From positions 1 through 29,739 of IMG/VR virus record IMGVR_UViG_3300021960_007761: 29,739 nt of DNA. One strand, written 5' to 3'. The notes under the pieces are model-generated. The model did not search any database. It was not told where the DNA came from and saw nothing but the letters and a program-made list of their open reading frames with translations. Below are positions 5,340-14,054 of the stretch, piece by piece. A program made the position numbers and the translations under genes. The stretch is from a virus. How positions within the stretch are numbered: position 1 is the stretch's first letter; the number at the start of each line of letters is the position of its first letter.

Positions 5340-6142
5340 CTTAATTGTTCTCTACGTTTTTTTAGATAGTCTTGACTTTGATAATAACTTATCAGTTGAT
5401 TTTTGTCAAATGTTTTAATAGTATTCCAAAGTTGAAAATTGTTATTGAAGTTTGGATTACTGAACCAAGAGTTGTGTGTTCTACTATGCTCTAAATGATA
5501 AACATAATTGTCAACTCTTGCAATGCGATTTCCCATTATACTCATGCGGAAATAAAACTCATCATCTTCACAACCCCACGATACAAAATTCTCATTCATC
5601 ATGAAGCAATCAATGTACCTTTGGCGATTGATAAATTGTGACCAACCAATCGTTGAGTTTGATAATGTTTTATTCTTATCAAGTACACAAGTGTCCATGG
5701 TATTCATGAACTCATTGTAGATTTGCATATTGTATTCTGCTTTCCACTGATAGATTCCACAAGCATACGGATACACTACATCTGCTTGATTATCATTGAT
5801 AAGACCATATGCCTGGTGGTATGATGAGACTGGAAGAATACAATCTGCATCATAGTTTGCAACAACTTTAGTGTCAGCCGCGACGATCAAATCATTCAGA
5901 ACTTTACTTTTGCAAAATAGAGGAGCGTTATTTTCCTCATACAAATAAGTTAAATTTTCAATACTAGCGTGCTTCTTAATCTCTGGAAGAGCACGAAATC
6001 TAAAAGTGTCTCTACCAGAAACTTCTTTTACGATTACCTTTGCTGGCACATGTCTCAACAAATAAGAAACAGAAGATATGATATTTCTCAATCTATCTTC
6101 TGTTTCAATTCTTGTTGGGATGAGGAAAGTTAGATCCATCAT
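5336..6142 (-). CDS. GT2-like glycosyltransferase with galactosyltransferase C-terminal (GT7C) motif, 268 aa
   Basis: A GT-A fold enzyme. It opens with LTFLIPTRIETEDRL as in GT2, has the metal-binding DAD (98-100) in ANYDADCILP, and the GCEDDEFYFRM segment (190-200) typical of the C-terminal domain of beta-galactosyl/N-acetylgalactosaminyltransferases. A YHLEHSRTH histidine cluster follows (215-223). The two GT11 paralogues flank it directly with 4-nt overlaps, so the three probably build one side chain. Donor sugar is unknown; a UDP-hexose is the natural guess from the GT7C motif. Confidence 0.82.
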   Translation of the reverse strand: MMDLTFLIPTRIETEDRLRNIISSVSYLLRHVPAKVIVKEVSGRDTFRFRALPEIKKHASIENLTYLYEENNAPLFCKSKVLNDLIVAADTKVVANYDADCILPVSSYHQAYGLINDNQADVVYPYACGIYQWKAEYNMQIYNEFMNTMDTCVLDKNKTLSNSTIGWSQFINRQRYIDCFMMNENFVSWGCEDDEFYFRMSIMGNRIARVDNYVYHLEHSRTHNSWFSNPNFNNNFQLWNTIKTFDKNQLISYYQSQDYLKKRREQLR

Positions 6143-7035
6143 TGCTGAATTCTCTCCTCGGGAATCTTCTCAACAAGCCAAGATTCGGGAATGAGATCCT
6201 TAAGATTATTGAACGCAAGACGAGAACCAAACCAAGGATCTTGTGCAATCACTTTCTTGTCCTTCTTCTTTTGCAACCATGCACCCCACCAGGAAAGGGA
6301 AGAGTTTGCAATAATAGCATCATTGCACATAGTCATCATGCAAAGGTCATAGTATGGCACCAGAGACCTCTCCATACCACCTGTTCCATTCATTACCTGA
6401 TTGGGGTAGTAGATGCGTGTTTCAGACAGATAGAAACGATCTTTCTTAAACAAACTCTGACTCTTCACCCAGTCCAAGTCATCAGAGCAAATGAGGACAG
6501 GACGATTATCATTGAAATGCTTGTCTAAAAGATATTCATAGTGTTCTACTGTTGGCATAGGATACCAATCTGGACGACCAACATTATCACCACGACGAAT
6601 GTGAAGAAGAATAATTTCTCCATTGAACTGTTCCATATATTCAGCACAAGGTTCATAGATCTCATCTCTGAATTCAAAGTCTTCACGAATTGAATCTTCA
6701 ATGTGCTTAAAATATTTCTCTGATTGACGATATCCATCAATGTTCACATTGTCTGGACAGTTATTAAACAACTGCTCATCAAATTCAAATCCAGGTTCAT
6801 CCAGACTATCAGGAGCCACGACAAAACCAGGAGCGACTTTGCCAATTAGTCCAGTGTGTTTTACATTCTTCAATTTGAAACAATCAAACAAACCATAGTT
6901 GGCATAGTTTGGTGTATCCGCAGGAGGAATACAGAACTCTAAATTATTATTTGCTGCAATACCTCTCAAAGCAGCATACTGGAACATTTGGTTGCCTAAA
7001 CGACCATTAGTTCCAAGGCGATCATATCCAATCAT
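6139..7035 (-). CDS. Alpha-1,2-fucosyltransferase-like (GT11), copy 2, 298 aa
   Basis: Shows the GT11 signatures NGRLGNQMFQYAAL (10-23), HIRRGD (145-150) and NSSLSWWGAWL. It is about 28 residues longer than copy 1, mostly through an insertion near residues 210-225. The divergence between copies suggests different acceptors rather than a recent duplication. The gene overlaps the dehydrogenase upstream and the GT2-like gene downstream by 4 nt each. Confidence 0.92.
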   Translation of the reverse strand: MIGYDRLGTNGRLGNQMFQYAALRGIAANNNLEFCIPPADTPNYANYGLFDCFKLKNVKHTGLIGKVAPGFVVAPDSLDEPGFEFDEQLFNNCPDNVNIDGYRQSEKYFKHIEDSIREDFEFRDEIYEPCAEYMEQFNGEIILLHIRRGDNVGRPDWYPMPTVEHYEYLLDKHFNDNRPVLICSDDLDWVKSQSLFKKDRFYLSETRIYYPNQVMNGTGGMERSLVPYYDLCMMTMCNDAIIANSSLSWWGAWLQKKKDKKVIAQDPWFGSRLAFNNLKDLIPESWLVEKIPEERIQQ

Positions 7036-8189
7036 AATTGTACAACAAAAACTGGTTCAGTAATATTATCTTTATTATCAACAAACTTCACTCTTTCCCC
7101 ATAAGAAGTTACGAGGTAATCATAAATTTGGTCAATAACACGTTTGTCATTATGAATATAAACAGAGTGTCCCCTGTCAAGCAAGTCTAAACACAAACGG
7201 TATTGCTGACTTTCAGTTAGAATGTCAGTCCCTTTTTTGTAACTAATATAGTCAAAATAGAAAGGTATTCCTTTGCCATTTAATTTTTCATAGAAATCAC
7301 AAACAAACTTTGCGTGTTCGTTATTAATTCCATCAGTCACATATCCAAGATTATATTCCATTCCAAGACTTTTTGCAAAGGCAGCGAATGCCCTATTGTC
7401 TCTTGGCAAACATGGTCCACCATATCCAAGACCATAATTCAAATATCGTCTGCCAATCCTTGTGTCAGCGCCAATAGCGCCTAACACACCAACAACCTCA
7501 TCTCCACATCCAGCCATTGTCAGAACATCGCCCAACATATTTGCATAACTGATCTTTGTGGTAAGAAAACAGTTTACTGCAATCTTCGTGATTTCAGCAG
7601 CAGTTGTTGACATCGTACAAACAATCGCTCTGCTAGTCTGAATTCTCTCATACAGTTTACGGATGTCCCTGACGATTGGACTATCAAATCCAATTTCAAG
7701 ATCGTATCCAAGCAATACCATGTCAGCATTGCGAAGATCATTCACAATACTCCCTTGAGCAATGAACTCTGGATTATAGAAAACCTTGACGTTCCTAGGA
7801 AGATTCTGTTTAAACTTATCACAGTCGCCAGGATTAACGGTACAACCAACTACAAAATATTTTCTATCTTCAATACCAGAAAATTCTTCAACAACGTCCC
7901 AAACAGAAGAAACATCATAAGACCCATCTTGCAATGATGGAGTAGAAACCAGTGTATAGATTAAGTCACATTGTTCAATAACTTCTCTATTATCAGTGGT
8001 TGCTCTAAATTTTACTGCCTTGCGGAGAAGAGTATCTACCTCTGGTTCGTTAGTATCAATTCGTCTTTCGTTCAATTGATTAACATAATCTTCTCTAATG
8101 TCAGAAACCAAGACATCATATCCCGCTGCTTCACAAAGAAGAGCAAAGCAAATGCCAAGTCTGCCTGCACCAATTACGCCGATTTTCAT
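7032..8189 (-). CDS. UDP-glucose/GDP-mannose dehydrogenase family protein, 385 aa
   Basis: Oxidises a nucleotide sugar to its uronic acid with two NAD+. The N-terminal Rossmann motif GAGRLG (8-13), the VGCTVNPGDCDKF region (114-126), NPEFIAQGS (139-147) and the active-site GYGGPCLPRDN with Cys260 match the family. The usual GGSCFPKD is here GGPCLPRD. The C-terminal domain is a little shorter than in typical Ugd (about 440 aa). Substrate could be UDP-glucose, giving UDP-glucuronate, or a UDP-HexNAc. It follows nadE, an interesting pairing because this enzyme consumes NAD+. Confidence 0.85.
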   Translation of the reverse strand: MKIGVIGAGRLGICFALLCEAAGYDVLVSDIREDYVNQLNERRIDTNEPEVDTLLRKAVKFRATTDNREVIEQCDLIYTLVSTPSLQDGSYDVSSVWDVVEEFSGIEDRKYFVVGCTVNPGDCDKFKQNLPRNVKVFYNPEFIAQGSIVNDLRNADMVLLGYDLEIGFDSPIVRDIRKLYERIQTSRAIVCTMSTTAAEITKIAVNCFLTTKISYANMLGDVLTMAGCGDEVVGVLGAIGADTRIGRRYLNYGLGYGGPCLPRDNRAFAAFAKSLGMEYNLGYVTDGINNEHAKFVCDFYEKLNGKGIPFYFDYISYKKGTDILTESQQYRLCLDLLDRGHSVYIHNDKRVIDQIYDYLVTSYGERVKFVDNKDNITEPVFVVQL

Positions 8190-8926
8190 AGTTTAAATGT
8201 AGGAATGGGTTGCATTTTATGTTGATTGAGAGAACTGAATTTTAACAACGCACCGAGACCTGGACCATCTCCAGTCTCCATTGCTTCTTCCAATTCAGCA
8301 TAAGAAGAACCAAGTTGATCTTCATCAGTTCTTCCATCATCCCATAGACCATCAGTTGGTTGTGCTTCAATAATTCTTTGGTCAATACCAAAGAACTTTC
8401 CAAGTTCCCATACTTCAGTCTTGTAGAGATCTGCGATAGGAGCAATATCAACTCCACCGTCACCATATTTAGTATAGAATCCTACACCATAATCTTCTAC
8501 TTTATTTCCAGTGCCAACAACAATTCCACCAACGGTTCCAGCAACTTGATACAAAGTCACCATACGAATACGAGAACGACTATTAGCAAGAGCATGATTA
8601 TCTGAACCAAACTCCCTCATGCTAAATTTAAAAATTTCAAAAGTTTTTGTTAGGTCAAACTTATGAGATATCACATTTGTATAATTGCTCTGAAGCCATT
8701 CAAGATGCAGATCAGATAAACTTTCCTGTTCTTCTTTTTGATGAATTGGCATTCCTAGAGCATATGTTGGAAGTCCAGTTGCAGCAGCAAGCGTAGAGAC
8801 AACTGCGGAATCAATTCCACCAGACACTCCAACAACAAATGCTTTTATATTATTAGTTACTGCATAATCCCCCAACCAGGTGACAATGCGACCAGCAAGT
8901 TTTTGATAATCAGTGATTCTGTTCAT
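8186..8926 (-). CDS. nadE: NAD+ synthase (ammonia-dependent type), 246 aa
   Basis: Makes NAD+ from nicotinic acid adenine dinucleotide, ATP and ammonia. The PP-loop SGGIDSA (35-41), the GTGNKVEDYGVGFYTKYGDGG segment and DGRTDEDQLGSSY before the C-terminus are hallmarks. There is no glutaminase domain. The start at 8926 has GGAG 6 nt upstream and sits one base after the previous stop; a longer frame from a TTG at 9010 would lie inside the cupin gene. Finding it inside a sugar operon is unusual. It may supply NAD+ for the dehydrogenase and epimerases next to it or act on a related acid substrate. Confidence 0.92.
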   Translation of the reverse strand: MNRITDYQKLAGRIVTWLGDYAVTNNIKAFVVGVSGGIDSAVVSTLAAATGLPTYALGMPIHQKEEQESLSDLHLEWLQSNYTNVISHKFDLTKTFEIFKFSMREFGSDNHALANSRSRIRMVTLYQVAGTVGGIVVGTGNKVEDYGVGFYTKYGDGGVDIAPIADLYKTEVWELGKFFGIDQRIIEAQPTDGLWDDGRTDEDQLGSSYAELEEAMETGDGPGLGALLKFSSLNQHKMQPIPTFKL

Positions 8927-8927
8927 T

Positions 8928-9284
8928 TTAATCTCCAAGAGTGATTCTAAAACTATCCTCTTCAAAGTGTTGTGTTGAAAACTCAAAAAGTTCGGTGTCT
9001 TTATGGGCAAGCATTTGATGTCTCATTCCTACAGGGATATGAAAAGTGTCTCCCTCTGATAGGAATATTTTATCTGCTATTTCCTGATAGTCACCAAAAG
9101 AATAAAACAATTCTATCATACCTTTATGAATATAGAAAGTTTCATCCTTTACTTTATGATAATGCCATGAGCATTTCTTTCCTTTTACGAAGAATAAAAG
9201 TTTTCCACAATACTCTTCTTTGTTTACTAACCATTTTTCATATCCCCATCCTTTGGGGACAAATTTAGTTTGCGAAGAAGTCAT
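8928..9284 (-). CDS. Cupin-domain sugar isomerase-like protein, 118 aa
   Basis: A single-domain cupin. The metal-binding residues are visible: HYH (41-43), Glu48 and His89 in IPVGMRHQM. The GWGYEKWLV opening and the overall order resemble the C-terminal cupin of bifunctional mannose-6-phosphate isomerase/GDP-mannose pyrophosphorylase and small mannose/lyxose isomerases. A role in supplying phosphomannose or a similar sugar is plausible given GDP-mannose 3,5-epimerase in the same operon, but the exact reaction cannot be set from sequence. Confidence 0.72.
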   Translation of the reverse strand: MTSSQTKFVPKGWGYEKWLVNKEEYCGKLLFFVKGKKCSWHYHKVKDETFYIHKGMIELFYSFGDYQEIADKIFLSEGDTFHIPVGMRHQMLAHKDTELFEFSTQHFEEDSFRITLGD

Positions 9285-9606
9285 CAGAATTTACCGCTTT
9301 ATCATCTATGTAGTAGTCTCCAGAGGGTTTGCCCATAAACAAGTCATGATATTTACATTCCCAAATGCGAAGTTGCAATTCAGTCAACTGTTTCCACCTT
9401 GCCTCTGCCAATTTTGCATCATTGGAGTAAGTTCCCATCCCCCTTGCTGTTAGATAAGTTATGTGGTTTCCTTCATCGTATAGTTGATTTATACGTTCAA
9501 TCCTCTCCTTGATTGGAGTAGCACCAGTATACCTAGACTCTTTAGTTTCTCCAGGTGTACAAATGGTTTTGTCAATATCAATCACATATCTCTTTGACAT
9601 CTTCAT
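9265..9606 (-). CDS. HAD-superfamily phosphatase-like protein, 113 aa
   Basis: Motif I is DIDKTIC (Asp10 and Asp12), motif II is YLTARG, and the acidic motif is YYIDDKAVN, all in order for a small cap-less HAD enzyme such as capsule-biosynthesis phosphatases. DxDKT in place of DxDGT is seen in that subgroup. It lies after the heptose-phosphate kinase, where a heptose bisphosphate phosphatase (GmhB role) would be expected, so it may fill that step. It overlaps both neighbours. A second start two codons in (9600) is possible. Confidence 0.75.
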   Translation of the reverse strand: MKMSKRYVIDIDKTICTPGETKESRYTGATPIKERIERINQLYDEGNHITYLTARGMGTYSNDAKLAEARWKQLTELQLRIWECKYHDLFMGKPSGDYYIDDKAVNSDDFFAN

Positions 9607-10336
9607 CTTTTAATACATAAGTTCCAAAGTTTTGAACAGCAATAGATGCTGCTTTATTAGCGTATGGTATTGCTTCCTCCATTCTACCACACTTAAGATA
9701 AAAGTAAACTAGAGCTGCAAGAAATGTGTCACCTGCACCAACAACATCAAACACATTTACTTTCTTTCCTGGATAAGTAATGCCCTCAAATTCAGCACCA
9801 TTTGATCCTTTTGTAATAATCAAATTGTCATGTTTACTTTTCAACAGTTTAGATTCTGCTTCGTTGATTTTAATGAAACAATTAGATTCTGGAAGAATTG
9901 TTTTTTTACTATCAACAAAAACAGGGAACCTTGAATTAAAGACTATCTCAAATAGTTTTGATTGGGTGATGAATCCCTTATCATAGTCGGAGATGACAAC
10001 AGCATCGTATTTCTCTTTTGGTATTTCATATTCTAAAGACTCCATTGACTTAAGAGTTTTCTCTTCATCAACTCTCAAAATCTGTTGATTATATCTTTCA
10101 TCAATATAGCGAGTCTTCACAATCTTTTCTTGATTGGTAAGAATATAAACATCCATTCCGAATGCCATTAGATTTTCTCTGACATTCCATGCCATTCCTT
10201 TCTTAACTTCTTTCCTACCATACTTTAGTATGGGGACAGGAGCTTCTGGATTTAATCTTTCACATGTCCCATAGACATATTCATCGGTGCAACTATCCCC
10301 GATCAATAATACTTTGAATTGTTTTTGTTGTGGCAT
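9578..10336 (-). CDS. Heptose-7-phosphate kinase-like (HldE domain I / PfkB), 252 aa
   Basis: PfkB-type sugar kinase matching the first domain of HldE, which phosphorylates D-glycero-D-manno-heptose 7-phosphate at C1. GDSCTDEYVYGTCERLNPEA (13-32) with NPEAPVPIL is diagnostic of that domain, and GAGDTF (200-205, catalytic Asp203) closes the ATP site. It is about 60 residues shorter than the usual domain. The adenylyltransferase half is the separate upstream gene, overlapping by 44 nt. I use ATG 10336; a GTG at 10342 is also in frame. Confidence 0.85.
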   Translation of the reverse strand: MPQQKQFKVLLIGDSCTDEYVYGTCERLNPEAPVPILKYGRKEVKKGMAWNVRENLMAFGMDVYILTNQEKIVKTRYIDERYNQQILRVDEEKTLKSMESLEYEIPKEKYDAVVISDYDKGFITQSKLFEIVFNSRFPVFVDSKKTILPESNCFIKINEAESKLLKSKHDNLIITKGSNGAEFEGITYPGKKVNVFDVVGAGDTFLAALVYFYLKCGRMEEAIPYANKAASIAVQNFGTYVLKDEDVKEICD

Positions 10337-10691
10337 AATCACCTATTCTATCAAAGAATTTAAGTTCAGCAGCATAGTAAGATCCAATCACAGACTTACC
10401 TTTCCAGTCAGATCCTACCACCATTATATCAGGTTTGTAGGATTTAATCATGTTTTCTAACTCTTCATCACACGAAAAGATATCAACAGTGTCCACTGCT
10501 TTTAAATTTTCCAGAAAGAACTTTCGTTCTTCTTGTGTATGTATAGGTCTTGTAGAACCTTTCTTTTCTCTCACTCTGTCATCACTATCAATCCCAACCA
10601 GCAAAAAATCTCCTAAACTTTTTGCATAGTTTAGGAGTTCAAGATGACCACGATGGAGAATATCAAATGTCCCGTTGACGAAAATATTCAT
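10293..10691 (-). CDS. Heptose 1-phosphate nucleotidyltransferase-like (HldE domain II), 132 aa
   Basis: A cytidylyltransferase-fold enzyme: NGTFDILHRGHLELL (6-20) holds HxGH (13-16), and STRPIHTQEERKFFL is the second substrate loop. It matches the C-terminal adenylyltransferase half of HldE, which makes ADP-heptose, although glycerol-3-phosphate cytidylyltransferase shares the motif. Pairing with the adjacent HldE-type kinase favours heptose activation; the nucleotide (ADP, CDP or GDP) is unknown. It overlaps the preceding epimerase gene by 29 nt. Confidence 0.82.
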   Translation of the reverse strand: MNIFVNGTFDILHRGHLELLNYAKSLGDFLLVGIDSDDRVREKKGSTRPIHTQEERKFFLENLKAVDTVDIFSCDEELENMIKSYKPDIMVVGSDWKGKSVIGSYYAAELKFFDRIGDYATTKTIQSIIDRG

Positions 10692-11511
10692 AGCAGTCTT
10701 TAATACCTTTTTCTAATCCTTCATACTTTATACAAGAAATATCATTTGGAGATCCACAATATGGAAACTCATTATAATTCCCCTGCTTAACAATCTCAAC
10801 TTTATGATCATCAAGATTGTTTATCATTTCAGCAATTTCACTTAAATAATATTTCTCTTTATACACACAGTTAATATCACGATTATAAGTTTCTTTGCCC
10901 ATCTTCAAATAGTAACTGATAATCTTATAAAGATCATTTGCATAGATGAAATCAATCTTACGATCTTTAAAAATCTCTATGTTTTTATGATTAATGTAAT
11001 TGTTAATATTAGTATTGAAGAATCTTGTTTGTTCTTCATGAGGTCCAAAGCATCCAAAGATTCTTAAGTTGATTCCTTTAGGATGATTTAGAACTCGTTT
11101 AGCAATACAATACTTTGAGAATCCATAATTATCAGCAGGAATAACTCTACCAAAATCTCCTGGACGTGGTTCTTCAACTGGAGCTGGGCGACCATAAGAA
11201 GCACCGCTGTCTAGATTGATGAACATCTGTGTGTTGTCAACATGTCTGAAAATATTTTCAAACATATGCATATTAGTGTAAAAGACTGAAGAAGTATCCT
11301 CAATCTCTCTACGACCACCTACAATAGCACCATGAATAATAGCATGATATTTTTGACCATTAAACAGAGAATCAACCTCACTTGTGATTTCTAATCTAAC
11401 TTCATGGGAACGTGGTCTTACAATTTCCCATCCATCTTTCTCCAACAGAGGAATAATCTGGCGTCCAAGAAACCCATTGCCGCCAGTAAAAAGAATCTTC
11501 TTATTTGTCAT
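10663..11511 (-). CDS. NAD-dependent sugar epimerase/dehydratase (extended SDR), 282 aa
   Basis: An SDR that alters a nucleotide sugar. TGGNGFLG (9-16) binds NAD(P), and Tyr129/Lys133 in DNYGFSKYCIAK form the YxxxK catalytic pair. INLDSGASYGR supplies the Ser/Thr position. The C-terminal half is divergent, AT-rich and Asn/Lys-rich, so the substrate cannot be named. The ATG at 11511 lies in the tail of panB; a GTG at 11526 would add five residues. It could be the reductase or epimerase that finishes the sugar begun by the E1 dehydrase and TPP enzyme upstream. Confidence 0.85.
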   Translation of the reverse strand: MTNKKILFTGGNGFLGRQIIPLLEKDGWEIVRPRSHEVRLEITSEVDSLFNGQKYHAIIHGAIVGGRREIEDTSSVFYTNMHMFENIFRHVDNTQMFINLDSGASYGRPAPVEEPRPGDFGRVIPADNYGFSKYCIAKRVLNHPKGINLRIFGCFGPHEEQTRFFNTNINNYINHKNIEIFKDRKIDFIYANDLYKIISYYLKMGKETYNRDINCVYKEKYYLSEIAEMINNLDDHKVEIVKQGNYNEFPYCGSPNDISCIKYEGLEKGIKDCYEYFRQRDI

Positions 11512-12367
11512 GCTTCCATCCAGCACCTTGTCCTAATAGTTTCTCAAGTTCTTCCTCTTTAATCTCATAGAAGTTTTCATCGGAAGGAAACTTAAGATCA
11601 CGAACTTCATTCACATAATCAGTCAAAGCAGACTGAATCATCTGCCCCGCCTCACAGTATCGTTTCACAAACTTGGACTTGAACTCCCAGAACAATCCTA
11701 CCAGGTCATGCATGATGACTAGTTGACCATCCACCTTGTCACCAGCACCAATTCCATATACAGGAATCTCAAGACTGTTGGCAATCATTTCAGCAGATTC
11801 TCTAGGCATACCCTCAAGAAGTAAGAAGGTACATCCAGCGTCTTGTAGACTCAAAGCCTGATCAAGAATAACTTTTGCCTGGTCAGCAGTCTTACCTTGA
11901 ACGCGATAACCACCAAGTTTAGCGCGAGTATGAGGAGTCAGTCCAAGGTGACTCATCACCATGATGCCAGCATCACAGATTGCTTTGACCCTTTCTACCA
12001 TGCACCCTTCTACCTTGACAGCATCCATGCCAGCCTGAATGAAGTCACCAGCGTTCCTCACTGCTTCTTCGTTAGAAACTTGATAGGACATATAAGGAAG
12101 ATCACCGACAGTAAATGCACGGTTTGCACCACGCGCTACTGCTCTAGCAGACCGCAGCATATCATCCATTGTAACTGGAATAGTGCTTTTGTATCCCAAG
12201 GTAGTCATACCAAGAGAATCACCAACCAAAATCCAATCTACTCCAGCATTATCTGCCATTAGTGCCTGCGGATAATCATAAGCAGTGACACCAACAGTTT
12301 TTACTTTATTCTGTTTTTGTTTGCGTAACTTCAGAATAGTTACTTTATCTTTATTATCAGCAGGCAT
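11501..12367 (-). CDS. panB: Ketopantoate hydroxymethyltransferase (PanB family), 288 aa
   Basis: PanB adds a hydroxymethyl group from 5,10-methylene-tetrahydrofolate to 2-ketoisovalerate on the way to pantothenate. The match is strong throughout: VGDSLGM (48-54) followed by an STIPVTMDDM stretch, MSHLGLTPH, LGGYRVQGK, and IPVYGIGAG with DGQLVIMHDLVGL. Length is normal for the family. What is odd is the setting: it lies directly after an acetolactate-synthase-like TPP enzyme in a glycan operon with no other pantothenate gene. It may act on a different 2-keto or 4-keto compound, or boost coenzyme A supply. Confidence 0.92.
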   Translation of the reverse strand: MPADNKDKVTILKLRKQKQNKVKTVGVTAYDYPQALMADNAGVDWILVGDSLGMTTLGYKSTIPVTMDDMLRSARAVARGANRAFTVGDLPYMSYQVSNEEAVRNAGDFIQAGMDAVKVEGCMVERVKAICDAGIMVMSHLGLTPHTRAKLGGYRVQGKTADQAKVILDQALSLQDAGCTFLLLEGMPRESAEMIANSLEIPVYGIGAGDKVDGQLVIMHDLVGLFWEFKSKFVKRYCEAGQMIQSALTDYVNEVRDLKFPSDENFYEIKEEELEKLLGQGAGWKHDK

Positions 12368-12368
12368 A

Positions 12369-14054
12369 TCAATCTAGTGGGTTAATTATCATATTATCAT
12401 AAAACTCTTCTCTAGGCAAGAATGGATACATATCCTCCAAAGGTTTTGCAGTGATTGTTCCATCATCATTTTTCTTACCCATAAGAGTAGGGACAACTTC
12501 TTGCCACTTCTCACAGAAGACTTCACAAACTACTGGACCATCATAATCCAGAGTGTATTTAATTGCTCCTTCTAGTCCATCAGCATCAGCATAAGCATAT
12601 TCAATTCCAAAACTTTCAACCACCTTACGAATGTTTGGAATTGATACTCCACTTTGCTCATCGGTTCCAATTTCTCTTCCCTCAAAGAATTTCTTTTGAG
12701 TAGTTCTGATGGATAAGTATCCGTCATTGTTCCACACAAATAGTTTAACAGGAAGACGATAATGTGCAATGGTTTGAAGTTCTTGAAGATTCATCATAAA
12801 AGAACCGTCACCTGTCACTCCAATCACATCAGAACCTTTTGCGAAAGCAGCGCCAATACATGCTGGAATAGTGAATCCCATTTCTGCTTGAGCACTGGAA
12901 GTAATGTATCTTTGATCATCTTTGATAGATGTTGCTTGAGAGCAAACGTAATATGCAGATCCTGCATCAGAGATTACAACGTCGTCAAACCTCTTCAGTT
13001 TATTCAAACAATGAGTGAAGTAATAAAGATCTACTTTTTCTGTAGGATTCTTCTCTGGACAAATTGGCCAAGCACCCCTCCAGCGAAGACAAGTTTCATT
13101 CCAAGAAGTTCGTTCTCTCTTGAAGATGTTATTCTGAAGAAACTTTTTAGCATCAGAATGAATAAACCGATCAATCTTTACAGTTTCTTTTGAGTGCTCA
13201 TCACTATCAATATCTACAACAATTACTTTTGCATCTCTAGCAAAGGTTGAATAGTTGTATCCAGTGACAGGAACAGGAAGTCTGCAACCAATCACAAGCA
13301 ACAAGTCACAGTTCTGCATTGCAAAGTTGCCTGCTCTTGTTCCTTTAATCCCAACTCTACCAACAAAGTTTGAGTTGTTAGATTCAATTAGGTCAACTCC
13401 ATTATAGGAAGTCACGACTGGAATGTTAGATCTGCGTACAAACTCACGGAAAGAAAGTTTTGCATCAGCACAATTGATTCCATTACCAGCAAGGATCAAA
13501 GGTCTTTCAGCCTTTCTGATTTCCTCTTCAATACTAAAACAAGGAGCACCTTGGACATCCATAGGGACATCAATCCAAACAGGACCAGGACGACCAGAAG
13601 TTGCAATCTCAATTGCGTCCTTCATAATCTCACCAATATCCTCTGGGTGATGAACAACACATGCCATCTTGGTAATTGGCATCACCAAATCAATAATGTT
13701 TGCTTCTTGAACTCCAAGGTTTCTTACACCAGGACCTGCCATGTGATTTTTATTGACATTGCCAGAAATGAAAATGACAGGAACACTATCCTGCCATGCA
13801 TCAAGAAGTCCAGTGATTGCATTAGTGCCACCACATCCAGTGGTTAAGCAAACAGCACTTACGCTATTGGTGTACTTTGCATATGCAACTGCACCCATTG
13901 CACATGCTTGCTCGTGATGATTACAGATTGGTTTGATTTTCTCATGAGCAGCAATTGCATCATTCAAATACATTGCACCACCACCAGTTACAAGAAAGAT
14001 GTGATCACATCCAGCCTTGTAAACCTGATCAATAATATAATCTGCTACTCTCAT
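12369..14054 (-). CDS. TPP-dependent enzyme, acetolactate synthase-like, 561 aa
   Basis: Carries the three thiamine-enzyme domains. Glu48 in CNHHEQACAMGA activates the cofactor. The middle domain holds RPLILAGNGI. GDGSFMMNLQELQTI (415-429) with WNNDGY binds Mg-TPP. Overall order is that of AHAS/IlvB proteins. Because it sits next to an E1-type sugar 3-dehydrase with a 4-nt overlap, the closest functional analogue I know is YerE, which adds a two-carbon unit from pyruvate to a keto sugar to make the branched sugar yersiniose. True acetolactate synthesis, linked to PanB, is the alternative. No regulatory subunit is present. Confidence 0.85.
   Translation of the reverse strand: MRVADYIIDQVYKAGCDHIFLVTGGGAMYLNDAIAAHEKIKPICNHHEQACAMGAVAYAKYTNSVSAVCLTTGCGGTNAITGLLDAWQDSVPVIFISGNVNKNHMAGPGVRNLGVQEANIIDLVMPITKMACVVHHPEDIGEIMKDAIEIATSGRPGPVWIDVPMDVQGAPCFSIEEEIRKAERPLILAGNGINCADAKLSFREFVRRSNIPVVTSYNGVDLIESNNSNFVGRVGIKGTRAGNFAMQNCDLLLVIGCRLPVPVTGYNYSTFARDAKVIVVDIDSDEHSKETVKIDRFIHSDAKKFLQNNIFKRERTSWNETCLRWRGAWPICPEKNPTEKVDLYYFTHCLNKLKRFDDVVISDAGSAYYVCSQATSIKDDQRYITSSAQAEMGFTIPACIGAAFAKGSDVIGVTGDGSFMMNLQELQTIAHYRLPVKLFVWNNDGYLSIRTTQKKFFEGREIGTDEQSGVSIPNIRKVVESFGIEYAYADADGLEGAIKYTLDYDGPVVCEVFCEKWQEVVPTLMGKKNDDGTITAKPLEDMYPFLPREEFYDNMIINPLD

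Noticed and set aside
11501-14054. Phosphonate pathway (PEP mutase plus phosphonopyruvate decarboxylase)
   Set aside because: The first protein matches PanB along its length, not PEP mutase, and the TPP protein is of acetolactate-synthase layout.
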